A DNA stretch of 64,000 bases from Phoronis australis (taxonomy: Eukaryota; Phoronida; Phoronidae): assembly GCA_002633005.1 (NCBI GenBank), contig NMRA01000382.1, positions 255,096 to 319,095 on the forward strand. The letters run 5' to 3'. Positions 23,601 to 30,600 of this stretch are shown here, piece after piece (the first letter of the stretch is position 1; each line of letters opens with the position of its first letter). A program made the translations under genes and the position numbers. The notes beneath the pieces are model-generated. The model did not search any database. It was not told where the DNA came from and saw only the letters and a list, made by a program, of their open reading frames with translations.

Positions 23601-24276
23601 TGCAGTGGGACATCTTTAAAATTGTGTAGTATAGGCTCACAGTGTGAATTTTTAAATGTTTTTGTTGTTCAGCGAACTGACTTACATGTACATGTAGATG
23701 CACGTTTGCTAATGTCAGGGTCTTATATTGTCGTACTTTGGTAGCTACAGTTGTTAAGAATTCGTGCAACGTCAAAGAACGATATAATGTTTTAACATCG
23801 TATCGTCGAAATTCATAGTCCACAAATACTTTAGTTAGAACGTTGTGTCTAATTACCCTTTGGAACGGACGATATTTAGGACTGCTAATACGAGCCTACA
23901 TGACTATCGGACCAAAATAGTATCAGCTCATCGACCTTCGTTCACTTCTTAGTAGCTCATGCATATTTTATTTTAGGGTCTTGCTCAAGTGGTATTCTTC
24001 AACGACAAACAACCTAGTTTTTGCCTTGTCAGCAATGGAGCAGAATGTCTAATGCTCAATAAACAGTTTTTTCGCGACAACTGTCCGGTTGAGCTGTCGC
24101 GGAAACTCCTCAAAACCGTGTCTCCATATCCAACAGACCACGACATGCAAGACAAGTTACTCACTCGGCTAAACTGGGACGCGTTGCGACAGGCGACACT
24201 AACTCAGGTTATGACAGACATTCAAGGGCTGAAACTGAGACATTACCATGTGAACCCGTACCTTTCTATCAGATGA
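11478..24276 (+). CDS. CNBD2: Cyclic nucleotide-binding domain-containing protein 2-like (CNBD2/CRIS family), multi-exon gene span
   Basis: Twelve exons join in phase (one copy of the duplicated exons 3-4): 1,708 coding bases plus two carried bases, 569 residues and a TGA stop. Order: a family-typical leader (LFFDPSEF), a first CNB domain, a partial second domain (RGAVMVKDSNYSDWIYIV), a basic insertion of about 200 residues (RKSKK, KRKKRR), and the rest of the second domain (SVFGLAQVVFF, LVSNGAECLML). The first cassette reads FGELAIRNNETRASTV. Its Glu and Arg are nine residues apart, as in PKA regulatory subunits, so cAMP or cGMP binding is plausible. The second cassette lacks both residues. 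Mammalian CNBD2 (CRIS) is a cAMP-binding sperm protein needed for male fertility; a ciliary or sperm role here is inference. The N-terminus is incomplete and probably extends to 238. Confidence 0.85.
11797..11885 (+). CDS. CNBD2: CNBD2-like exon 3, first haplotype copy
   Basis: The acceptor is ctctgcag| and the donor GAATG|gtaagt. The exon has 89 bases, starts in phase 0 and leaves TG, which TTA... of the next exon turns into a Cys codon. It encodes ALRGNKLIADYPVRFQRKL, the start of the CNB fold. It is identical base for base to the copy at 13257-13345. Only one of the two belongs in the transcript. Confidence 0.8.
13040..13190 (+). CDS. CNBD2: CNBD2-like exon 4, first haplotype copy, donor lost at the contig join
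   Basis: The acceptor is tgattccag|. It encodes RVIVRQGHPPQAFYFIMYG and runs to RGDSFG, the beta strands leading to the phosphate-binding cassette. The donor is cut off because the N at 13192 follows the first G of its GT. It is identical to 14494-14644, so it is an assembly duplicate, not a second functional exon. Confidence 0.75.
13257..13345 (+). CDS. CNBD2: CNBD2-like exon 3, second haplotype copy
   Basis: It is identical in sequence, splice sites and phase to 11797-11885. It lies in the second copy of a segment of about 1.45 kb that follows the single N at 13192. Using both copies in one transcript would duplicate this part of the CNB domain artificially. Confidence 0.78.
14494..14644 (+). 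CDS. CNBD2: CNBD2-like exon 4, second haplotype copy with intact donor
   Basis: The acceptor is tgattccag| and the donor TTCGGG|gtaatg. The exon has 151 bases: one completes the Cys codon carried from exon 3, followed by 50 codons. It ends in phase 0 at DSFG, immediately before ELA of the next exon. This is the copy to use in a gene model. Confidence 0.83.
14984..15005. repeat. ATGTAC simple repeat
   Basis: Repeated tacatg units, self-complementary, 24 bases before CNBD2-like exon 5. Similar short tacatgta runs recur through the window. Confidence 0.7.
15029..15112 (+). CDS. CNBD2: CNBD2-like exon 5: phosphate-binding cassette
   Basis: The acceptor is ttcctttcag| and the donor GCTCAG|gtgagt. 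It has 28 codons in phase 0 that start ELAIRNNETRASTV. Joined to ...DSFG it makes the canonical cassette, with its invariant Glu (contacts the ribose) and Arg (contacts the cyclic phosphate) both present at the PKA spacing. Confidence 0.85.
15517..15587 (+). CDS. CNBD2: CNBD2-like exon 6
   Basis: The acceptor is tgtttcag| and the donor ATATC|gtaagt. It has 71 bases, starts in phase 0 and leaves TC. It encodes TYQKVFMVGG and a polar NINDPDHNEFI stretch, the end of the first CNB domain and its C-helix linker. Confidence 0.82.
16051..16128 (+). CDS. CNBD2: CNBD2-like exon 7
   Basis: The acceptor is tcgtttcag| and the donor TTTCAA|gtaagt. The first G completes Ser (TC+G), and the exon encodes SIEFLRGWPISLLENNPKKF before leaving AA. 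This is the helical entry to the second CNB domain. Confidence 0.82.
16320..16844 (+). other. 174-codon open frame inside an intron, no recognised product
   Basis: This lies within the 2.9-kb intron between exons 7 and 8. It has no domain I recognise, no splice sites that fit the host gene, and no GC-rich coding signature. Part of it (about 16356-16460) resembles 4960-5075 (shared gcgacagctactg, then gaactctacc), which suggests an old dispersed repeat. I do not call it a gene. Confidence 0.3.
17545..17661 (+). pseudogene. THAP-domain N-terminal fragment (possible P-element-like transposon relic)
   Basis: An ATG at 17545 opens 38 codons starting MPFCMAPGCSNSSKKASSKG, then MVIAYHRR, before a TAG. 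The start M-P-x-C-x4-C-S-N-x-S and the later Y-H-R match the beginning of a THAP zinc-finger DNA-binding domain. The second C-x2-H pair, expected 35-50 residues on, is missing. It sits in the intron between CNBD2-like exons 7 and 8. THAP domains occur in cellular regulators and in P-element-like transposases, so a transposon remnant is the simplest reading. A first coding exon of a nested gene is the alternative, but I see no clear donor. Confidence 0.45.
19001..19061 (+). CDS. CNBD2: CNBD2-like exon 8: start of the second CNB domain
   Basis: The acceptor is cttttgtttcag| and the donor AAGTCC|gtaagt. The first G completes Lys, then RGAVMVKDSNYSDWIYIVKS follows in phase 0. R-G-x-x-x-V-x-D-S...WIY-V is typical of the second, degenerate CNB domain in this family. 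Confidence 0.85.
19413..19653. mobile_element. Fold-back MITE, GGGCCCCGTTCCA ends, copy 1
   Basis: The left end is gggccccgttccacgaaact and the right end agttttcttgcaacgccgaggcccc. The interior is AT-rich and largely self-complementary (cttaag...ctaagt, gacaaatt...aatttgtc-like blocks). It sits 34 bp before the acceptor of CNBD2-like exon 9. A second copy lies at 58482. Confidence 0.65.
19688..20116 (+). CDS. CNBD2: CNBD2-like exon 9: end of a beta strand, then a long basic linker
   Basis: The acceptor is cattttgcag| and the donor GCCAAG|gtatgt. It has 143 codons in phase 0. It begins GSVQVLKKL, continuing the beta strand from exon 8, then becomes low-complexity: KSSSRKSKK, then SGD/RTRP/STKD-type residues. 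Such a linker is an insertion inside the second CNB domain. Its Lys, Arg, Ser and Thr content suggests a disordered, possibly phosphorylated region. Confidence 0.83.
20477..20485 (+). CDS. CNBD2: Candidate 9-base microexon (Ala-Asp-Glu)
   Basis: A strong acceptor (ttttcttttcattag|) and a strong donor (|gtaaga) enclose GCCGACGAG. Both flanking exons (ending 20116, starting 22543) are in phase 0, so including or skipping it preserves the frame. It may be alternatively spliced. This rests on splice sites alone. Confidence 0.5.
21250..21538. mobile_element. hAT-like non-autonomous element, CAGTGGCGGAT ends, copy 2
   Basis: The left end is CAGGGGCGGATCCAGG and the right end CCTAAATCCGCCACTG, an imperfect inverted repeat. 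The bases TACAG flank it directly on both sides, consistent with a 5-bp target duplication. It lies in the CNBD2-like intron between 20485 and 22543. The interior matches copies at 9481 and 37327 only near the ends and is otherwise longer. Confidence 0.65.
22543..22615 (+). CDS. CNBD2: CNBD2-like exon 11: basic KRKKRR segment
   Basis: The acceptor is gcatgttttcag| and the donor ATTG|gtaagc. It has 73 bases, starts in phase 0 and leaves G. It encodes QGVDLFRKRKKRRAVDERYR, a dense basic patch resembling a nuclear-localisation or phospholipid-binding segment. A longer open frame through the same DNA lies in another phase and is a shadow. Confidence 0.78.
23010..23179 (+). CDS. CNBD2: CNBD2-like exon 12
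   Basis: The acceptor is cttcaaaccag| and the donor GTTTTC|gtaagt. CG completes an Ala codon and 56 codons follow: SDDQEDGNKNPDF, a helical FLDDLDSAYKD stretch, then FVKVQTLTKGSVF. The last part is the beta strand entering the second, degenerate cassette, which continues as GLAQVVFF in the next exon. Confidence 0.85.
23977..24276 (+). CDS. CNBD2: CNBD2-like terminal exon 13
   Basis: The acceptor is attttattttag|. It has 99 codons and a TGA. It begins GLAQVVFFNDKQPSFCLVSN, where the Glu and Arg of a working cassette are replaced, then GAECLMLNKQFF, SPYPTDHDMQDKL and NWDALRQATL, all typical of the CNBD2 C-terminus. The final HVNPYLSIR and stop are part of a tandem repeat that continues downstream (24252-24625). 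Confidence 0.88.
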   Translation, partial: GLAQVVFFNDKQPSFCLVSNGAECLMLNKQFFRDNCPVELSRKLLKTVSPYPTDHDMQDKLLTRLNWDALRQATLTQVMTDIQGLKLRHYHVNPYLSIR

Positions 24277-24625
24277 CATGTTAAACATCAATACAATCAG
24301 ACTTGTACCACGATGATTGGAAGCGAGCGGATTTTACCGCCAAACGTGATTCGTTCCTATCAATCAGCCGACATGGTGTACATAATTCTAAGTGCACGTG
24401 CAATGTGATGGCCAACAGCTGTTAATGGGTTTGGATTCCACCGTTTAACGTGAATCCGCTTTTGTCAATCAGATGACGTTACAGCACATCGTAATTGAGT
24501 ATATACTATGATGGTCGACAGCTTCTTTGTGGGAGTAAAATTTGCTGCCGAAGGTGGAGCTTGTTCCTATCAGTCAGATGACGTATTGCACATCTTTGCA
24601 TGTGCACGTGTGCGATGGTGGCAAC
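24252..24625 (+). repeat. Diverged tandem repeat of about 100 bp that starts in the CNBD2-like stop region
   Basis: Four units share a core of the form GTGAAnCCG..nTnTCAATCAGATGAC. The cores lie near 24250-24277, 24346-24373, 24449-24477 and 24554-24582. Units 2-4 also share a gatggyc-acagc-like block. The first unit contains the codons for HVNPYLSIR and the TGA stop. Confidence 0.65.
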
Positions 24626-24680
24626 CGCAACCACTGGAAACAATTTCATGTGTAATCTTCTGAATTCCAGTTACTTTCTA

Positions 24681-24898
24681 TGCGCGCACCCAGGGAGGCT
24701 CAGGGGGCTCGAACGAGCTTCCCCCCACCATTTGGCGAAGTGGGTAAAAAGGTCCGCCTCAGAAAAACAAAATGTCCCAGCAAATGAGACAAAAGTCTAC
24801 TAAAAAGGCGCAGTGCCCCGTTTTTTTATTATTTTTAGACCTCCCGCTTTTTTGTTAGCAAAAGGTCCACTTNCATATTGAAGGCTGGGTGCTCGCAT
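24681..24898. mobile_element. MITE with TGCGCGCACCCAG ends, copy 1
   Basis: The left end is TGCGCGCACCCAG and the right end CTGGGTGCTCGCA, with TA on both outer sides. The interior has aaaaaggtccgcctcag and gcaaaaggtccac, shared with copies at 36000 (inverted) and 58726. An N at 24873 lies inside it. Confidence 0.7.
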
Positions 24899-26071
24899 AC
24901 TTTCCTCTAAAGTAGTCAGCCAACCACGTCATCAAATCAGAAGCTCTAATTTCCGCGACCGCCTAAACTCACGCTCGGAAAGTGCTACATACACGCTGAT
25001 CAAACTCTATTTTCTGAATCGAATTTCTCGCCCGGGAGTGGAGTTAATTCAACATGTGTGACACATTTTTGTTACCTGTGTTGGTTTTTGATTGCGAGGT
25101 CCGGTAGAGGAGTTCACAGGATATAATTCGGAAGCGCGGTCGTGACCTTGTGTCCACCCACTGGATCAGGAGCAAAGTTTCTTCCATCTCAGTAATGTTT
25201 GCTTACTGGTGTCCCGGCCGATAACTAGTTTTGCCCCTTGAATAACAAGCATCAAACTGATTCTCAAAATCCGAGGCCCTGTAAGTGACAATTGTTGTCG
25301 ATTCAGTAATGCCACAACTGTTGCAAGCAAAAATAACAATAGGTCTTCGCTCTTCTCATGAGGTGTCATTTTGGCGTACCATAATGACTTAATTCTTTCC
25401 CTCCCTCCCTCCTTGTAGACAGGTTTGCTGGATATTAGCCTTAGCCCGATTTTGTGAAGCAACATGCTAAAGCAATTTTGCATTGATTTCCAACCAAAAG
25501 TCGACTTACAATAGGTTTTCAACAGTCAATAGACTCTTCGAGAAACACAGGTACTGTTCGTACAGTCTTCTGTGACCGCGCTTTCACGCAACGGTCCATC
25601 TCTAATTTCCAAACACTGGATTGGCGCTACGGCATTTAAACTGGCTGTCGCTCATGCGTAATGAAAAGTGAAAGTCAGAACTATTTTAACTTCGATTCTA
25701 TCATTAAACAAGTATCTTAAAAGAAAGTTACCAAAATGCATGCGTTGAATACTTTTAAAATGGCACGTTGGGCCTTGCATCGGCGGGTCAAATGGGTCAA
25801 AATTCAAAGCAAGATAAAATATAGATTAAGCCATTTAGTAACCCAAAATATTTCATATGGACTCCAGTGTGATTGAAATATAAATCATGTCTCAAAACAA
25901 AATCAAAACATTTGATATCGCAATTTTGTAAAACAGGTGTTCCATGAAATTCGAAATAATTACCGAAGTACCTACCGATGTACATGTGGATCTCAATATG
26001 CCATTAAAAGGAAATTTAGTTAAAAGGTGCCATTTTTGGATGCCGGGTTCGTGGTCCTACCTTCTGACATT

Positions 26072-26263
26072 CCATGCCAAATGAAGTCGTGTGGATTTCG
26101 GAAATTAATTGTTTAACTTGCGACATCTATGCGACGCACGGATATCGTACCTTGGGCGCCGATCAGCCGATTACCAATAAACGCTTACCATTATCTTTTT
26201 TATTAGAACGAAAAAAGCGAACAATGTTTACGCCTATCTACCAATATCTATGAGAGGAGCTTG
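26072..26263. repeat. Dispersed repeat, copy 2 (see 8779)
   Basis: It has the same block order as 8779-9067: ccatgccaaatgaag, ttgtttaactt, atgcgacg, gatatcgtacc, gcgaacaatg, tctatgagaggagcttg. It is about 100 bp shorter. The type is unknown. Confidence 0.65.
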
Positions 26264-27426
26264 TTCAATTTGTACTTTGAAAATCACTTCATTAATTAAT
26301 CCTGTTCAAATATTTAGCAGTGTTCGTTAATTATTGATGTGCGCTGCAGATGGCGTATCGGTAGGCTTATCGGTAAATACACATAAACTTGTTGGTACAC
26401 AATTTATTTTTTATTGGTGTGAACATCTGGTTGGTAAAACAGGGTCTCCAGTGAACTACTTTTTCCCCCTTGGCCTATGATATAGTTAAGACGGCCGACT
26501 TGTTATTTACCCACATTGTTGGCGTCGTTTTCGGGTGATTGGTTTTTCACAAGTTATTCCGCGTTGGGACTTCATTAGTCAAGTTTTACTTGACTGCATT
26601 AACTGCATTAGAGTTCCCAATACTGCAGTGCACTCGTGGGATGAAACCCCGACGGTAGATATTACGATGAAAATGAGAACTATGCATGGATGCGATCTTT
26701 TGTGACAACATTCCTTGAATCGGCCTGCCGTTTTTAAGACAAAGCCAAAAGAACAACGCGTTTTCCTGCCTACAGGACAAAGGATATTTCTATCCGGGAT
26801 CGTCCTACTCCAATAACAGCACCACCATGAGCCGACCTCTCGTACATTTCCTGGCGGTTTCCCACTAACGGCAAATCAATCAAACAAACATCGATCTTGG
26901 ATATGAGTAGACGACGCGAAACAATTTGATTCAAATCTAAGCGTGTTATGAAAGGCTACAGTAAGAATTATCCTATAAAGGTCGTAAGAGTGATTGAGCA
27001 AGACTTGCAGAAAACAGATCCCTGCTTTAAAACGGCACAAACTGACTGTTCGCTTCTACACAACTTTCGAGACCGTGTGATCTATCCTCATCGCTGTTAT
27101 ACGAATAGCTACCTAACCAACACAGAGGCTCTCAGCCAGATATGCCTGTGACTCTGTATGTGCTCTTTGCTTCCAAAACCTTCTCTTAACGCCACGGCGG
27201 TTAAATTGTTGCGTGCCATTTGACGCTTATTAATTACCTGTCGCGATTGACGTTGAACAAACGTATTTGCAGTAACCTTCACATCCATAACAATTGGATT
27301 TACTAGAAGTACTTTCGTACTTTATCCAACAACAGACTAGATCCCGGCCCGCTATTGCCCAAAGACAAACGATATAGTCCATGTTTATATCCGCAACGTA
27401 CATCAAATCCAAACCAGCGCGTACAC

Positions 27427-27656
27427 CTATGTCAAAATCGTCACGAAAAATGAAAGCCCCGTGGCCAAAGTCAACCAGTGTGCTGACGTTTTTCCACCAC
27501 TATTGTAATTGCATAAGTCTTCGTAACAGCAGTCCGTACACACCCAGCTTGGAAGACTATTGTCGCAGGGATAACTTGTTCTAGTTTGGTTCACTTGAAG
27601 TGCGCACGATAACTTCTTGCTGCAGCGCTTCGTTATAAACATTTTCTCAGATATAT
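27427..27656 (-). CDS. Ly6-like exon 3: second half of the domain and GPI signal
   Basis: The acceptor is ttatctttccag|. AT completes Asp (G+AT), then 75 codons and TAG. It carries ITKRCSKKLSC, WVCTDCCYEDLCN and the hydrophobic tail. The start codon at 27711 of a longer open frame lies in the intron and should be ignored. Confidence 0.87.
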
Positions 27657-30600
27657 CTGGAAAGATAAAAGGAATGAAGATTGTGACCATACCAATGCGA
27701 TTTTGTTTCACGAATGAGCGGCGTTATTTGGCTCAGCTTAGAAATTGTCATAAAGATGAAATGTGATGTGTTGAAGTTTGCTGATCTTAAATGACCGTGA
27801 AACTACGCTCGAAAATTCACTCGTGCTTACGAGTGTGTGTTAGGGCGACACCTTACGGTCGTTGAGCACGAGCGAAGTCTCGGTCGAAAGGTTTCGGTCG
27901 CAAAACAGGAGCGAAATCTCGGCTGTAATTATACGTAGTTATGGGCAAAAGATTTCGGTTGTAAAACACGAGCGGAATCTCGGTCGTAATTTCAGAAGCG
28001 TAATTACATGTACGGGCGTCACTGTTTCACCCGAGCGGCTCACGATAGCTAACCGACCACGGACGACGCAAGAGACGGCTCACTGACCACCAAGCGCGGA
28101 TAACCCACTACGAAACACGGCACCCAATTCACAAAACACGCTTTACACAACCAAACTTGTACCCAGATTCACATACACGGTTCATTGACTTCATGTATTG
28201 GGCAGTCCACAGTGATCTGTGTTTGTGAGTCAAGTAACGGCGCGTTTTAGATGCTTGGCGGTCGGCAGCGTGTTTGGAGAGCGGTGTAAGTCGTGTTTGA
28301 TGGCAGTTGAAACGTGCGCACGAGTCCTTGAATTGAGTTTGTTGGAAAAGTGACCTGCGTTTACAACCAAACTATATTTTTAAGTCTGGCACCCGTGTTG
28401 CTCGAGACGCCTTTTACATTGCCGGGCTAAAAATCACCCACAAAGACAACTTGGTGATGTCATGAGTAATGCTGTTATAACGAGAACATATGTATTGTAC
28501 ATGAACTCCTCTTGTATCCAGCCAAGAAAAGAGAATTGCCGCATGATGCCAAAATTTGTAATGTTAATAGTTTGTGTCGACAAAGTATTAATCTCTGAGA
28601 TCAAGTAGCATGGAATCGAACCTGGATTCCACACCGTTGTATAGTTTAATGCTCAGCTGGCTAAGCTCATCTCACTCATGCATAGTTGAAGCCAAGTCAC
28701 CGGGCTGGGAGAGAAAGGCGAAAATTGTCGATTTGTTATTCAATCACAAAAGCACAACGGAACTTAAACCTCTGGTCAAAGTTAATAACTTCAAGAAGTC
28801 TATCCCATCTAAAAAATCCCATAATGTGTTTTTCGTTCGTAAAACCCACAATGTCCCTTAAGCAGTCGGAAAGGTCAATAAGTATTTGTCGGTTCTTGAT
28901 AGTGACGAAAATTCGTGCCATTGGATAAAATCAATATAATGTAATGTAACCTACATGCCCAGTAATGGAAAACATTTCCATCACGCCGGCAATGCCAGTT
29001 CCGTTTACCTTTATGATTATCGACAAGAGCGAGAATTTCTTAAGTAAAGTGTTCGAGTGGATTCCAAACTGTCTGTGTAGTCAGATCTAAGTCTCCACCG
29101 CTTATTACGCCCCATAACAGAATGAAAATATCAATAATTCATTGGCATTGGTAGGCTCATTTGTGGATGATAGTTAGGACAAAGACACCAATTCAATTAC
29201 ATATTTGGTGACTGGCAAGCTCATCGTGAGATCATCCGCAGATCGTCAACGTGCCAAGTTAAACAACAAGCACTCGACAAATGAGATTTGCTAACATACC
29301 TTGATAAAGATTACGTTACACAATAGCGCATGTAAATTTACTTCATGCGATATACATTTCTTATAAGCATTATTCTGATTACGTTCAGTTCTATATCATA
29401 AATTGCATATGACGATAATAAATGGTTAGACTTGTTTCGAGACTTTTGTCTACAGTCAACGAGAGAATTCTCAGTTCATTCAAACAGCTACGAGTAGCAC
29501 TATCAGATAATGGTGTTCTACTCTGGTACCCGCGGCAAATACTAATTCTACCGTGGGTACTGCCAATTGTTTGGTATTAGACGTTGTTTTTGTGTTGTTT
29601 TCTGGTGGTGACGCAGTATTCCACTGCGACAAAAAGGCTGCTTCCATTAGAGTGCATTTAAAAGTGCCATTTTCTTATGGAGCTGAACCATCGTGGGACC
29701 ACATGAATAACAAGTTACAATACATTTAGAATAACAGAAATCCTTTCGAAGAAGGCATGGAAAACATTACACACTTGGAACTAAAATACGTAACGCTGTC
29801 GTAGAAAGATAATCCAGGACTGAGGTAATAGGGGAATACAACTTTCGCCCTTAGCGAATAGAAGCGTATGAAATGAAGTGATTTAACACTAGAACATTAA
29901 CAACATTTTCGTTATAATCCCGTTTAACACGCAAAGGCCCTAGGCTTCAGAGGGTTATATTAACTACAAAAATCCTCACTATACAGGCATGCATGTCTAG
30001 CGTTTGCAGTCTAGATTACTTTAACCCAAGTGCAGGGGTGATCTTATAGCATTTTAAGCAAATAAAGTCCTTCGTAGAAGCCATGCGCCATATACATACG
30101 ACTTCGGCTCATCCATTTTGCCAAGAAAACATATCCTGTTGTGTGCTATAAGCAGTGTAGTAACCGATAATTTGAAAAAGTTTAAAATGCCCATTGCAGC
30201 TATTGACGCACAGTCGATGAGAGGTGACGACCAGGGGTGGAAGTTGTGGTGACGGTGTGAGACAATTTCTTTTCATCCAAAAAGCGTCATCTCTCAGACG
30301 GTGCAGGAACCCACCCCCTCAGGTGAACTATGGCCTTGCACTGGGCTGAGTTCATGTCGGAACTAGGCCTATATCTGGTAAAGATAAGGCGCATGACTTG
30401 CGAAGGAATTCACCTGAACTTGGATGGGAAATTTGAGGTTACGAAATACTTTTGGTGTTCTGGATATCTCGGCTGCTTTCAAAATTTAGGCAATGTAAAG
30501 ATCTGAAGTACTGTTCCTGGTGTGAGTAAAGGTACTTCATTACGTACGTGAAATGTCCAGTATGCTCCATTAGGGTTTCATCTGCATGACAAAAATTCCC

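Larger units (their letters stand above)
24277..27426. other. Intergenic region between convergent genes
   Basis: This separates the CNBD2-like stop (+) from the Ly6-like stop (-). It contains the tandem repeat, a MITE (24681-24898) and a dispersed repeat (26072-26263). No AATAAA is evident close to the CNBD2-like stop. The - strand frame at 25166-25522 has no recognisable domain. Confidence 0.55.

Noticed and set aside
27230-27412. Cys-rich - strand frame (NCYGCEGYCKYVC) as a second Ly6 gene
   Set aside because: It starts 15 bases after the Ly6-like stop, so it is probably 3' UTR. Its cysteine spacing does not fit a three-finger domain.
28605-28672. Functional tRNA gene
   Set aside because: The B box is perfect but the acceptor and T stems do not pair and the A box is a base short. 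A SINE head is more likely.
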